DNA of 64,000 nucleotides. Origin: an uncultured Acidobacteriota bacterium (GTDB lineage Bacteria > Acidobacteriota > Vicinamibacteria > Vicinamibacterales > CAVVIG01). The notes beneath the pieces were generated by a model. The model made no database searches. It had not been told where the DNA came from and saw only the letters and a list, made by a program, of their open reading frames with translations. Each line of letters starts with the position of its first letter. Positions within the stretch are counted from its first letter, which is position 1. The position numbers were made by a program, and so were the translations under genes. Below, in pieces: positions 23,631 through 33,050 of the stretch. The stretch is taken from positions 61,709 through 125,708 of the forward strand of contig CADEDC010000005.1 of assembly GCA_902825985.1 (NCBI GenBank), read 5' to 3'.

Positions 23631-24407
23631 ATGGAACGCATCTACCGGGTCGCGAAGAACGGCGACACCTTCCATGTCTCCGAGGAGAACGGCGATGTCC
23701 GCCGGCTCCATTTGCGCGGTGCCACGATCTTCGACGGCTACGATGCCGGCGATGCAGTGGCCGGCGGTCTGCGCGGCTGCATCGTGCTGGCGCCGGTGCG
23801 CCCGTCGAAGCTCGTGTGCGTCGGCCTGAACTACCGCGATCACGCGGCCGAGATGAAGAAGCCGTTGCCGCGCGAGCCGATGCTCTTCCTCAAGCCGCCG
23901 ACGACCGTGTGCGATCCCGGCGCGGCCATTCTGCTGCCCCCCGGCGTCGGCCGGGTCGACTACGAATCCGAACTGGCGGTCGTCATCGGCCGCCGGGCGC
24001 ATCGGGTGCCGCGGGCTCGCGCCGCCGACTGCGTCTTCGGCATCACCGCGGTGAACGACGTCACGGCGCGCGACATCCAGAACGCGGAGATTCAGTACAC
24101 CCGGGCCAAGGGTTTCGACACGTTCGCGCCGATCGGTCCGTGCATCCTGCGCGGCGGCGGCGACGGTGCGCGCACCGTCGAAGGCTGGCTGAACGGCGAG
24201 AACCGGCAGCGGTCGACGACGGCGCAGCTGATCTTTCCGGTCGATTTCCTGATCGAATACATCTCGTTCGTCATGACGCTCGAACCGGGCGATGTGATCT
24301 CGACCGGAACGCCGTCCGGCGTCGGTCCACTCGAAGCCGGCGACGTCTTTTCGGTACGCGTCGAGGGCGTCGGCGAGCTGAGCAATCCCATCAGGGCGGA
24401 AGCGTAA
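23631..24407 (+). CDS. Fumarylacetoacetate hydrolase family protein
   Basis: A 258-residue enzyme of the FAH superfamily, which cleaves or decarboxylates beta-diketo or hydroxymuconate-type acids with a divalent metal. Family marks are 'VCVGLNYRDHAAEMKK', 'PMLFLKPPTTV', the metal-site 'VDYESELAVVIGRRAHR' and 'GITAVNDVTARDIQ', and the C-terminal 'GDVISTGTPSGVGPL'. The exact substrate cannot be assigned; bacterial members act in aromatic degradation or as acylpyruvases and oxaloacetate decarboxylases. It starts 19 nt after the lipoprotein gene. Confidence 0.88.
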   Translation: MERIYRVAKNGDTFHVSEENGDVRRLHLRGATIFDGYDAGDAVAGGLRGCIVLAPVRPSKLVCVGLNYRDHAAEMKKPLPREPMLFLKPPTTVCDPGAAILLPPGVGRVDYESELAVVIGRRAHRVPRARAADCVFGITAVNDVTARDIQNAEIQYTRAKGFDTFAPIGPCILRGGGDGARTVEGWLNGENRQRSTTAQLIFPVDFLIEYISFVMTLEPGDVISTGTPSGVGPLEAGDVFSVRVEGVGELSNPIRAEA

Positions 24408-24412
24408 GCGTT

Positions 24413-24442
24413 GATTGGCGGCTGGTGATGGCAGATTGGCGG
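24413..24442. repeat. Short direct repeat in intergenic DNA
   Basis: GATTGGCGG occurs at 24413-24421 and 24434-24442, in the 105-nt gap between the FAH and transaldolase genes. Two copies only; no function proposed. Confidence 0.3.
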
Positions 24443-24512
24443 TTACGATTGAACGTGATCATCCGACGCCCCTCATCTGGCGTCCGCCACCTGAATGTCA
24501 CGGAGTGAGAGC

Positions 24513-25172
24513 ATGAAGCTGTTCCTCGACACCGGCAATCTCAAGGATATCGAGACGTTGAGCGCCATCGGCATCATCGACGGGGTGACGACGAACCCGT
24601 CGCTGCTCGCGAAGGAGCCGGGCGATTTTCGCGAGAACCTGAAGAAGATCTGCGCGATCGTCAACGGACCGGTGAGCGGCGAGGTCATCGCGACCGATTT
24701 CGCCGGCATGATGCGCGAAGGCCACGACATCGCCGAACTCGACCCGCACATGGTCGTCAAGCTGCCGCTGACGCGCACCGGCATCCAGGCGTGCAAGGCG
24801 CTGTCGGGCGAGGGCATCAAGGTGAACGTGACGCTGGTGTTCTCGTCGGCGCAGGCGCTGCTCGCGGCGAAGGCCGGCGCGACGTTCGTCAGTCCGTTCG
24901 TCGGCCGGTTGGACGACATTGCGACCAACGGCATGGACCTGATTCGCGAGATCGTGGAGATCTACGACAACTACGAGTTCACCACCGAGGTCCTGGTCGC
25001 CAGCTGTCGGCACCCGATCCACATCGTCGAAGCTGCCCGTCTCGGCGCCGACATCTGCACCTGTCCGCCGTCGGTCATCGATCAGCTGTTCAACCACCCG
25101 CTGACCGGCAGCGGGCTGGAGCGCTTCCTGAAGGACTGGGAAAAGGTCCAGGCCGCACTCGACGCCAAGTAG
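24513..25172 (+). CDS. tal: Transaldolase (TalC/Fsa-type)
   Basis: A 219-residue single-domain TIM barrel of the short transaldolase subfamily. It transfers a dihydroxyacetone unit between sugar phosphates in the non-oxidative pentose phosphate pathway. The Schiff-base lysine is Lys83 in 'MVVKLPLT'. Other marks are 'MKLFLDTGNLKDIE', 'GVTTNPSLLAKE', 'SSAQALLAAKAGATFVSPFV' and 'LVASCRHPIHI'. The ATG at 24513 follows a GGAG 7-8 nt upstream and gives the family's standard N-terminus; the ORF start at 24495 adds six unrelated residues. A fructose-6-phosphate aldolase activity cannot be excluded. Confidence 0.93.
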   Translation: MKLFLDTGNLKDIETLSAIGIIDGVTTNPSLLAKEPGDFRENLKKICAIVNGPVSGEVIATDFAGMMREGHDIAELDPHMVVKLPLTRTGIQACKALSGEGIKVNVTLVFSSAQALLAAKAGATFVSPFVGRLDDIATNGMDLIREIVEIYDNYEFTTEVLVASCRHPIHIVEAARLGADICTCPPSVIDQLFNHPLTGSGLERFLKDWEKVQAALDAK

Positions 25173-25199
25173 CGTCCGCGACCCCTCTGCGATCGACCG

Positions 25200-26741
25200 A
25201 TGAGACCCGAAGACGTCCTCGCCGACCTCGACCGCCGCGCCGACCTCGGCGGCGGCGCCGAGCGATTGGAGCGGCAGCACGGCGCCGGCAAGCTGACGGC
25301 GCGCGAGCGTGTCGAGCTGCTGTTCGATCCTGCCAGCTTCGAGGAGCTCGACAGGCTGGTGACCCATCGCTGCCGCGACTTCGGCATGGAGGACCACGTC
25401 ATTCCCGGTGACGGCGTCGTCGCCGGCCACGGACTGGTCAATGGTCGCCAGGTCTTCGCGTTCGCGCAGGACTTCACGGTGTTCGGCGGTTCGCTGTCGG
25501 AGACCAACGCCGCCAAGATCGTCAAGATCATGGATCTGGCGCTGAAGCTCGGCGCGCCGATCGTCGGCCTCAACGACTCGGGCGGTGCCCGCATCCAGGA
25601 GGGTGTGGTGTCGCTGGCCGGCTATGCCGACATCTTCCTGCGCAATACGTTGTGCTCCGGCGTCATCCCCCAGATATCCGCGATCATGGGGCCGTGCGCC
25701 GGCGGCGCCGTCTACTCGCCGGCGATTACCGACTTCACCTTGATGGTGAAGCACACCAGCTACATGTTCGTGACCGGCCCCGACGTCATCCGGACCGTCA
25801 CCCACGAAGAGGTGAGCAAGGAAGCGCTCGGCGGCGCCATGACGCACAACGCCACGAGCGGCGTCGCGCACTTTGCCGTCGAGGACGATCGGGAGTGCCT
25901 CCAGACGATTCGCGATCTGCTGGCGTTCCTGCCGTTGAACAACCTCGACGATCCGCCGCGGGTGACGCCGACCGACTCCCCGGACCGTGAGGACGCGGCG
26001 CTCGATCAGCTGGTGCCCGACGCACCCAACCATCCGTACGACATGCTCGACCTCGTCCGGTCGATCGCCGACGACGGGTATTTTCTCGAGGTCCACGCGC
26101 ATTTCGCGCGGAACATCCTCGTCGGATTCGCCCGGCTCGACGGCCGGCCGGTGGGAATCGTGGCGAATCAGCCGAGCGTCCTCGCCGGCACCTTGGACAT
26201 CGATGCCTCGGTGAAAGGCGCTCGCTTCGTTCGGTTCTGCGACGCGTTCAACATCCCGCTCGTCACGTTCGAGGACGTGCCGGGCTTCCTGCCCGGCACG
26301 GTGCAGGAATACGGCGGCATCATCCGGCACGGGGCGAAGCTGCTGTATGCGTTCGCCGAAGCCACGGTTCCGAAGGTGACGGTGATCACGCGCAAGGCGT
26401 ATGGCGGCGCCTACTGCGTCATGTCGAGCAAGCACCTGCGGACCGACTTCAATTTCGCCTGGCCGACGGCCGAGATCGCCGTGATGGGACCCGAAGGTGC
26501 GGTCAATATCCTGTACAAGCGCGAACTCGAGGCCGCCGCTGACGCGATGGCGGCGCGGGCCGAGAAGGTCGCCGAGTTCCGTGACAAGTTCGCCAATCCC
26601 TTCGTCGCCGCGGCGCGCGGGTATCTCGACGCCATCATCAAGCCGCGCGAGACGCGGCGGAAGCTCATCGCCGCCCTGCGTCACCTCGACACCAAGCGCG
26701 ACCGCAATCCGCCGAAGAAGCACGGGAACATCCCGCTCTAG
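25200..26741 (+). CDS. Acyl-CoA carboxylase carboxyltransferase (PccB/MccB-type)
   Basis: A 513-residue carboxyltransferase of biotin-dependent acyl-CoA carboxylases, transferring CO2 from biotin to propionyl-CoA or a related acyl-CoA. Crotonase-fold halves carry '[18 protein letters not shown]', '[18 protein letters not shown]' and '[20 protein letters not shown]', and '[18 protein letters not shown]' marks the second half. The N-terminus '[19 protein letters not shown]' is typical of propionyl-CoA carboxylase beta chains. With the biotin carboxylase and biotin carrier genes just downstream it completes a carboxylase. Propionyl-CoA is the likeliest substrate, but acetyl-CoA is possible. Confidence 0.92.
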   Translation: MRPEDVLADLDRRADLGGGAERLERQHGAGKLTARERVELLFDPASFEELDRLVTHRCRDFGMEDHVIPGDGVVAGHGLVNGRQVFAFAQDFTVFGGSLSETNAAKIVKIMDLALKLGAPIVGLNDSGGARIQEGVVSLAGYADIFLRNTLCSGVIPQISAIMGPCAGGAVYSPAITDFTLMVKHTSYMFVTGPDVIRTVTHEEVSKEALGGAMTHNATSGVAHFAVEDDRECLQTIRDLLAFLPLNNLDDPPRVTPTDSPDREDAALDQLVPDAPNHPYDMLDLVRSIADDGYFLEVHAHFARNILVGFARLDGRPVGIVANQPSVLAGTLDIDASVKGARFVRFCDAFNIPLVTFEDVPGFLPGTVQEYGGIIRHGAKLLYAFAEATVPKVTVITRKAYGGAYCVMSSKHLRTDFNFAWPTAEIAVMGPEGAVNILYKRELEAAADAMAARAEKVAEFRDKFANPFVAAARGYLDAIIKPRETRRKLIAALRHLDTKRDRNPPKKHGNIPL

Positions 26742-26771
26742 CCGCCGCGTCAGGCGCCGCCCGCGAGGCCG

Positions 26772-26789
26772 CCGCGGCGGCCGCCGCGG
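26772..26789. terminator. GC palindrome between pccB-like and biotin carboxylase genes
   Basis: A perfect 18-nt palindrome (arms CCGCGGCGG and its complement) followed by GTTTG. It could act as a weak terminator or attenuator, or be GC-bias noise. It lies 31 nt after the carboxyltransferase stop. Confidence 0.3.
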
Positions 26790-26820
26790 GTTTGCGGTCG
26801 CAACCGGAAGTACTTCACAG

Positions 26821-26826
26821 TACAAT
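26821..26826 (+). promoter_or_regulatory. -10 element upstream of biotin carboxylase
   Basis: TACAAT in a short AT-rich patch, 33 nt before the chosen GTG. The nearest -35-like TTGCGG is too far (23 nt). It may separate expression of the biotin carboxylase from the carboxyltransferase. Confidence 0.35.
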
Positions 26827-26858
26827 AGTTGCGGTCGTTCTTGTCCAGCCAGGTGTCC

Positions 26859-28391
26859 GTGAACAAGGTGCTCATCGCCAACCGCGGCGAAATCGCGGTC
26901 CGCATCATCCGCGCCTGCCGCGAGATGAGTCTGGCGACCGTCGCGGTGTATTCCGAATGCGACCGCGCGGCGCTGCACGTACGTCTGGCCGACGAGGCAT
27001 TCGCCATCGGCCCGAGCGCCCCGCGCGAGAGCTACCTGCGAATCGATCGCCTGATCGACACCGCCCGGCGGTGCGGCGCCGACGCGATTCATCCCGGCTA
27101 TGGGTTCCTGGCGGAGAACGAGGCGTTCGCCGCTGCGGTCCGCGCCGCCGGGTTGACCTACATCGGCCCGCCGGCGGAAGCGGTGGCACTGATGGGCAGC
27201 AAGACGGCGGCGCGCCGGGCGGCGTCGCGCGCCGGCGTGCCGGTCGTCCCCGGCACCGAGACCGCACTCGGCGCCGACGTTCCGGATGCCGACTTCGCGC
27301 GCGAAGCCGAGCGGATCGGCTATCCGCTGCTCGTCAAGGCGGTGGCCGGTGGCGGCGGCAAGGGCATGCGCACGGTGTCCGATCCTGCCGAACTGGCGGG
27401 GGCCGTGCGGGCCGCGCGGTCGGAAGCCGGGTCGGCGTTCGGCGACAGCGGCGTCTACCTCGAGCGGAAGGTGATTCAGCCGCGGCACATCGAGATCCAG
27501 CTGCTCGCCGACCACCACGGAACGGTCGTGCCGTTCGTCGAGCGCGAGTGTTCGATCCAGCGCCGCCATCAGAAGGTCGTCGAGGAGACGCCATCGCTCG
27601 CCGTCACGCCGGCGTTGCGGCAGGCGATGACGGCCGCCGCCGCCGCCGTCGCGCGCGCGGTCGGCTATACGAATGCCGGGACGATCGAGTTCCTCCTCGA
27701 TCCGAGCGGCCACTTCTACTTCCTGGAGATGAACACGCGCCTCCAGGTCGAGCACCCGATCACCGAGATGGTCACCGGCCTCGATCTGGTGCGCTGGCAG
27801 ATCCGCATCGCCCGCGGCGAGCGGCTGACGATCGAACCGGCGCAGGCGGTGACACCGCGCGGTCACGCGATCGAGTGTCGCATCTACGCCGAGGATCCGG
27901 ACAACGGCTTCCTGCCGTCCCCGGGTCGCATCCAGATGCTGAGGGCGCCGTCGGGGCCCGGCATCCGCGACGATTCCGGTGCGACGGCCGGCCTCGAGGT
28001 CCCCATCTTCTACGACCCGTTGATCTCGAAGCTCGTCGCCTGGGCCGAGGATCGGCCGACTGCGGTCGCGCGGATGCGCCGCGCGCTGTCCGAGTACGTC
28101 GTCTCGGGGATCAGGACGACGATCCCGTTCTTCACGTGGCTGACAACGCAGCCGGACTTCGAGACGTCGGCATTCCACACCACCTACCTCGACGAACTGC
28201 TCGCGGCACGCAACGGCCGGCCATTCGTCGAACCGAGCGCCGAGGCGGAGAATCTCGCCGCCATCGCGGCGGCCCTGCAGATCGCGCTGGCGCCCGCGTC
28301 CGCGGCGCTGGCCGGCGGCGGCGCTGCGGCGGCTGCCGCCCCGGTCACCAGTCACTGGAAGACCCAGGCTCGTGCCGAGGCGTTGCGCTGA
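26859..28391 (+). CDS. accC: Biotin carboxylase subunit of acyl-CoA carboxylase
   Basis: A 510-residue biotin carboxylase that charges carrier-bound biotin with bicarbonate at the expense of ATP. The N-terminal domain begins 'NKVLIANRGEIAVRIIRACR'. The ATP-grasp domain has the glycine loop 'KAVAGGGGKGMR', and the catalytic region is 'FYFLEMNTRLQVEHPITEM'. Biotin and carboxyltransfer domains are absent and encoded separately. The GTG at 26859 is chosen because the family starts with this motif and the possible -10 lies at 26821; a GTG at 26853 and a TTG at 26829 are alternatives. The C-terminal 60 residues are Ala-rich. It is followed after 1 nt by the biotin carrier gene. Confidence 0.93.
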   Translation: MNKVLIANRGEIAVRIIRACREMSLATVAVYSECDRAALHVRLADEAFAIGPSAPRESYLRIDRLIDTARRCGADAIHPGYGFLAENEAFAAAVRAAGLTYIGPPAEAVALMGSKTAARRAASRAGVPVVPGTETALGADVPDADFAREAERIGYPLLVKAVAGGGGKGMRTVSDPAELAGAVRAARSEAGSAFGDSGVYLERKVIQPRHIEIQLLADHHGTVVPFVERECSIQRRHQKVVEETPSLAVTPALRQAMTAAAAAVARAVGYTNAGTIEFLLDPSGHFYFLEMNTRLQVEHPITEMVTGLDLVRWQIRIARGERLTIEPAQAVTPRGHAIECRIYAEDPDNGFLPSPGRIQMLRAPSGPGIRDDSGATAGLEVPIFYDPLISKLVAWAEDRPTAVARMRRALSEYVVSGIRTTIPFFTWLTTQPDFETSAFHTTYLDELLAARNGRPFVEPSAEAENLAAIAAALQIALAPASAALAGGGAAAAAAPVTSHWKTQARAEALR

Positions 28392-28392
28392 C

Positions 28393-28938
28393 ATGCGATA
28401 CGACGTCGAGATCCAGGGACGTGTCCGTCAGGTGCAGGTGACCCGCGCCGGCGGCCGCGCCGTCGTCGAGGTCGACGGCTGTCGCTGGGTGGTCGACGCC
28501 GTGCGCATCGACGGCCAGATTCTGTCGCTGCTGCTGGCCGAGATCGCCGACGGGACGTCCGGCGCGGCGACCGCGATGGCTGGCGGTCGGAGCGCCGAGG
28601 TGATGCTGGCGAGCCACCCGGGCGGCCGGCTGACCGCCGGCGTCGGCGGCATCCCGGTGGACGTGCATCCCGCCGGTCGGCGGCGGCCGACGCCCGGCGG
28701 CGACGGTGCGCAACGCGGGCCGCAGCGGCTGCTGGCACCGATGCCCGGCAAGGTCGTCCGCGTGCTGGTGAAGGCAGGCGATGCGGTGGCCGCCCGGCAG
28801 CCGGTGGTCGTCGTCGAAGCGATGAAGATGGAAAACGAGCTGCGGGCGGCGCGGGACGGTCGCGTGTCGGAGGTGGCGGTGCGCGATGGCCAGCTGGTCG
28901 AGGCGGGCATGCTGCTCGCCGTGATTGCAGACAGCTAG
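28393..28938 (+). CDS. Biotin carboxyl carrier protein
   Basis: A 181-residue carrier that shuttles carboxybiotin between the carboxylase and carboxyltransferase. The C-terminal biotinyl domain (about 112-181) has 'LLAPMPGKVVRVLVKAGD' and the biotinylation motif 'VEAMKMENEL' with Lys145. The N-terminal part (1-90) is beta-rich and may dock onto the partner subunits; the linker (95-110) is Gly/Pro/Arg-rich. The ATG at 28393 is 1 nt after the biotin carboxylase stop. Splitting carrier and carboxylase into two genes is the less common form of propionyl-type carboxylases, where they are often fused. Confidence 0.9.
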   Translation: MRYDVEIQGRVRQVQVTRAGGRAVVEVDGCRWVVDAVRIDGQILSLLLAEIADGTSGAATAMAGGRSAEVMLASHPGGRLTAGVGGIPVDVHPAGRRRPTPGGDGAQRGPQRLLAPMPGKVVRVLVKAGDAVAARQPVVVVEAMKMENELRAARDGRVSEVAVRDGQLVEAGMLLAVIADS

Positions 28939-28941
28939 ACC

Positions 28942-31900
28942 GTGAGTACGCGTTTCTCGCGCCTCCGCTCCCACTGGGTCACGAAGTTCGTGGTGCGTAC
29001 GGCCGGCGTCGCCGCCGTGCTGCTGGCCGTCGCCGTGGTGAGCACGCTGACGATCGACCTCGGGCCGGCCGTCCGTGGGCTCGCCGAACGCGAGGGCAGC
29101 CGGCGCATCGACCGGCCGCTGCACATCGGCCGGATCGGCATCCACCTGCTGCGCGGTCGCGTCCTCGTCGAAGACATCGTCATCGAGGGCCTGACCGCCG
29201 GCGACCGGCCGTTCTTCGTCGGCAAGCAGATCTCGATGTCGCTCGACTGGTCGAAGGCGGTTGCCCGGCGGCCGGAGTTCATCATCACGTCGGTGGAGAT
29301 GACCGACTGGGAGATGCTGGTGGAGAAGTGGCCGGGAGGCCGCCACAACTTCATCAAGGTCAACAACAGCCAGCCGGGCGCGCCGCCCGGACCGCGTCGC
29401 TTCGTGACGACCCTGCAATACCTGCGGGCGTGGCGGGGCCAGTTCGTCTACGAGGACCACGAGGCGCCCTGGCGCGTCCTCGCGCCGAACCTCGACGTCT
29501 CGGTCACCAACCTGCCGCAGTACCACGGTGAGGCGACGTTCCACGGCGGCCTCATCTCGGTGCAGCAGTTCGTGCCGATGTGGGCCAACATGAAGGCCCG
29601 GTTCACCATCGACGGCAGCCGTCTGCGCATGGACCACGTCGCGCTCGAGAGCGATGGCGCGGTCAGCGAGGCGAGCGGCGAGATCGACATGGCGCACTGG
29701 CCCGAACAGACGTATCAGGTGAAGTCGCGGATCGGCTTCCCGCGCATGCGCGAGCTCTTCTTCGCCGGTGAACCCTGGCGGCTCGCCGGCGACGGCGACT
29801 TTGCCGGCACGTTCCACCTCTTCAAGGGCGGCCACGATCTGAAGGGCCACTTCACCAGCCCACTGACCGGCGTCTACGACTACCGGTTTCCGGCCACCTA
29901 CGGCGACCTGCACTGGGACAAGGACGGCTTCGAGGTGACCGACGCCGGCGCCCGGTTCTCCGGTGGCGCCGCGACGTTCAGCTTCGCCATCGCCCCGCTC
30001 GGTTCGCCGATCAAGCCGACCGGGCGCTTCGAGGCGCGCTACACCGACGTCGACGTCGCGGAACTGACCGATTTCTATCAGCTGCCAGGCGTCCGCTTCT
30101 CCGGTCGTGCCACCGGCCACAACGTGCTCGAGTGGCCGATGGGCCGGTTCGGCGAGCATCGCGGCGATGGCGGCGTCACCGTCGTCGCACCTGCCGGCGC
30201 CGAGATCATGCCGGCGTCGCTCGACGCACTGCGCGCCGCCGACGACGGTCATCGGTTCCACGAGTGGGGGCCGTTCACGATCGTGCCGCTGCCGCCGCAC
30301 GTGCCGATCGACGCGGCGGTCACCTATCGCTACGACGAAGGCGCCGTGCAGATCGACGCGGGACGCTTCGCCACCCCGTACACGTCCGTGTCGTTCGCGG
30401 GTACGACCGACTGGGGCGGCGAGTCGCAGTTCGGCTTCCACGTCGTCAGTGGCGACTGGCAGGAAAGCGATCAGGTGCTCGCCGGCATCATGACCGACTT
30501 CGGCGCCCGCACCGGTCCCGTCGTCATCGGCGGGCGCGGCGAGTTCGACGGGGCGATGACCGGGCCGTTCAGGCGACCGCGCATCGAAGGACGTTTCACG
30601 GGCGAGGACATGCGCGCCTGGGACACGCTGTGGGGCGACGGCGACGCCCACATCGTCGTCGAGAACAACTACGTGACGGTCAGCGCGGCGACGGTCCGCC
30701 ATCAGGGCTCGGAAATCCGCGCCGAGGGGCTGTACTCGCTCGGCTATCCGCGCCGGGACGGCGGCGAGGAGCTCGATGCGCGCTTCCGGATCTCGCGCCG
30801 CGACGTCGACAGCCTGCGGCATGCGTTCGAGATCGACGACTATCCGGTGTCGGGGCTGCTGTCCGGCGAGTTCCACCTGACCGGCCACTACGAGGCGCCG
30901 GTCGGCTTCGGATCGATGACCATCGAAGAGGGGTCGGCGTACGACGAGCCGTTCGAGCGGGCGACCGCTGGTTTGCGTTTCGAGGGCGCCGGCGTGCGGC
31001 TCGACAACGTGGTGGTGTCGAAGGCCGGCGGGCAGGTGGACGCCGCGGCGTTCGTCGGCTGGAACTCGACGTACTCGTTCAACGCCTCCGGGCGGCGCAT
31101 TCCGATGGAGCGGACGACGACGTTCGCCTACCCCGGGGCGCAGCCGAGCGGCCAGATCGAGTTCACCGCCGGCGGCAGCGGCACCTTCGAGGTGCCACGC
31201 TACGACGTGCGCTTCCGCGTTGCGGACCTGGCGGTCGGCGACGAGAGCGTCGGCCAGGTCACCGGGGTGCTCGGGCTGCGCGGCGACGAGTTGAGCGGCG
31301 AGTTCGATGCCGCCTCGCCGCGGCTGAACGTCACCGGGACCGGTCGCATCGGACTGGGCCCGACCGGCGCGTCGGACATCACGTTCCGTTTTCACGACAG
31401 CTCGCTGGATCCCTACGTCCGGCTCTACCAGCCGAAGCTGTCGCCCTACACGACGGCGGTGGCGAGCGGCACGGTGCGGGTCGTCGGCCTGCTGTCCGAT
31501 TTCAACCAGCTCCTCGTCGACGCGACCGTCGAACGGGTCGAGATGCGGATGTTCGACTATGCGATCGCGAACTCGCAGGCGGTGCGGGTGAAGCTCGACA
31601 ACAACGTCGTCAGGGTCGAGCAGTTGCGGCTGGTCGGCGAAGACACCAGGCTGGACGTCGGCGGGACGGTGAGTCTCAGCGACGAACGGATCGCCATTCG
31701 CGCCTCGGGCGAGGCGAACCTCGGGCTGTTGCAGGGGTTCTTCCGCGACGTGCGCGGGTCCGGTCGGGCGCGACTCGTGGCGGCGGTGGACGGTCCGCTC
31801 TACACGCCGGAGTTCACCGGCAGCGCGACGATCGCCGACGGCCGCGTGCGCCATCTGTCGCTGCCCAACTCGCTCGACGAGATCAACGGCGTGATTCAGT

Positions 31901-33048
31901 TCGACTCGCGCGGCATCCGGCTCGATGACGTCACCGCGACGATGGGCGGCGGCCGGATTCAGTTCGGCGGCCGCGTCGGGCTCGAGGGCTACCTGCCGGG
32001 CGAACTGAACGTCACCGCCCGCGGCGAGGACATGCGCCTGCGCTACCCCGAAGGGGTGCGCTCGACGGTCGACGCCGACCTGGCGATTCGCGGCAACGTC
32101 AAGGCGCCGACCGTCGGCGGCGCCGTCACGGTGAAGAACGCGGTATGGAGCCGCCGCATCGATCCGTCGGGTGGTCTGCTCGACTTCGGCGGTCCGCCGG
32201 CGGCCGCACCGGGGGCGGCACCGACCGGCGTCGCGCCGACCGTCCCGATCCGGTTCGATATCGAAGTGCTGGTGCCCTCGACCTTGCGCATCGAGAACAA
32301 CCTGGCGCGCCTCGTCGCCAGCGCCGACCTGCAGCTGCGCGGCACCTACGAGCGGCCGCTGCTCTTCGGCCGGGCCGAGGTCGACCGCGGCGAGGTGATG
32401 TTCGAGGGCCGGCGGTATCTCGTGACACAGGGCTCGATCGAGTTCACGAATCCGTTGCGCATCGAACCGTTCTTCGACGTCGAGGCGGTGACCCGTGTCC
32501 GGGTGCCGGGCCAGACCTATCGCGTGACGGTCCGCGCCGCCGGAACGATGGAGCGGCTGCAGCCGGAGCTCAACTCGGATCCGCCGCTGCCGGCGGCGGA
32601 CGTGCTGGCGCTGCTCTTCAGCGACGTCCGGCGCGCGGCGCCCGACACCGGGTCGAGCGACTTCGAGGTGCGCGCGCGGCAGAATCCGAACCAGCGGCAG
32701 ACCGACATCCTGACGACGCGGGCGACGCGGGCGCTCGCGAACCCGATTTCGTCGGAGGTCGGACGGGTCGTCGAGCAGACGTTCGGCGTCGACACCTTCC
32801 AGCTGACGCCGTCGCTCATCGACCCGTACAGCCAGTCCTCGAATCGCGTCAACCCGTCGGCCCGGGTGACGATCGGCAAGCGCATCTCCGACCGCGTCTA
32901 CCTGACGTTCTCGCGCAGCCTGAGCACGTCCTACAACGACCAGATCCTGCTGCTCGAATACGACGAGAGCGATCGACTGTCGTGGATTCTGTCGCGCAAC
33001 GAAGACCAGACCTACGCCATCGAAGTCCGTGTGAGGCACGCGTTCTGA
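28942..33048 (+). CDS. tamB: TamB/AsmA-like translocation and assembly protein
   Basis: A 1368-residue protein with an N-terminal signal anchor (about 19-40, 'TAGVAAVLLAVAVVSTLTI'). A very long run of repeated short beta strands follows, the form of TamB/AsmA bridge proteins that span the periplasm and help insert outer-membrane proteins or move lipids. The C-terminal 350 residues match the TamB (DUF490) end: 'YEDHEAPWR'-like strands give way to 'LFGRAEVDRGEVMFEGRRY', 'GSIEFTNPLRIEPFFDVEA', and a terminal beta region ending in an aromatic residue. A GTG start lies 3 nt after the biotin carrier stop. The next gene encodes an Omp85 protein, the natural partner of TamB. Confidence 0.88.
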   Translation: MSTRFSRLRSHWVTKFVVRTAGVAAVLLAVAVVSTLTIDLGPAVRGLAEREGSRRIDRPLHIGRIGIHLLRGRVLVEDIVIEGLTAGDRPFFVGKQISMSLDWSKAVARRPEFIITSVEMTDWEMLVEKWPGGRHNFIKVNNSQPGAPPGPRRFVTTLQYLRAWRGQFVYEDHEAPWRVLAPNLDVSVTNLPQYHGEATFHGGLISVQQFVPMWANMKARFTIDGSRLRMDHVALESDGAVSEASGEIDMAHWPEQTYQVKSRIGFPRMRELFFAGEPWRLAGDGDFAGTFHLFKGGHDLKGHFTSPLTGVYDYRFPATYGDLHWDKDGFEVTDAGARFSGGAATFSFAIAPLGSPIKPTGRFEARYTDVDVAELTDFYQLPGVRFSGRATGHNVLEWPMGRFGEHRGDGGVTVVAPAGAEIMPASLDALRAADDGHRFHEWGPFTIVPLPPHVPIDAAVTYRYDEGAVQIDAGRFATPYTSVSFAGTTDWGGESQFGFHVVSGDWQESDQVLAGIMTDFGARTGPVVIGGRGEFDGAMTGPFRRPRIEGRFTGEDMRAWDTLWGDGDAHIVVENNYVTVSAATVRHQGSEIRAEGLYSLGYPRRDGGEELDARFRISRRDVDSLRHAFEIDDYPVSGLLSGEFHLTGHYEAPVGFGSMTIEEGSAYDEPFERATAGLRFEGAGVRLDNVVVSKAGGQVDAAAFVGWNSTYSFNASGRRIPMERTTTFAYPGAQPSGQIEFTAGGSGTFEVPRYDVRFRVADLAVGDESVGQVTGVLGLRGDELSGEFDAASPRLNVTGTGRIGLGPTGASDITFRFHDSSLDPYVRLYQPKLSPYTTAVASGTVRVVGLLSDFNQLLVDATVERVEMRMFDYAIANSQAVRVKLDNNVVRVEQLRLVGEDTRLDVGGTVSLSDERIAIRASGEANLGLLQGFFRDVRGSGRARLVAAVDGPLYTPEFTGSATIADGRVRHLSLPNSLDEINGVIQFDSRGIRLDDVTATMGGGRIQFGGRVGLEGYLPGELNVTARGEDMRLRYPEGVRSTVDADLAIRGNVKAPTVGGAVTVKNAVWSRRIDPSGGLLDFGGPPAAAPGAAPTGVAPTVPIRFDIEVLVPSTLRIENNLARLVASADLQLRGTYERPLLFGRAEVDRGEVMFEGRRYLVTQGSIEFTNPLRIEPFFDVEAVTRVRVPGQTYRVTVRAAGTMERLQPELNSDPPLPAADVLALLFSDVRRAAPDTGSSDFEVRARQNPNQRQTDILTTRATRALANPISSEVGRVVEQTFGVDTFQLTPSLIDPYSQSSNRVNPSARVTIGKRISDRVYLTFSRSLSTSYNDQILLLEYDESDRLSWILSRNEDQTYAIEVRVRHAF

Positions 33049-33050
33049 CG

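Noticed and set aside
24498..28394. 1298-residue minus-strand open frame
   Set aside because: It lies opposite the transaldolase, carboxyltransferase and biotin carboxylase genes and reads as Arg/Asp/His/Val-rich sequence without any domain. It is the antisense echo of GC-biased codons.
28345..33039. 1564-residue minus-strand open frame
   Set aside because: Antisense to the TamB-like gene; same compositional artefact, no signal peptide, motif or ribosome site.
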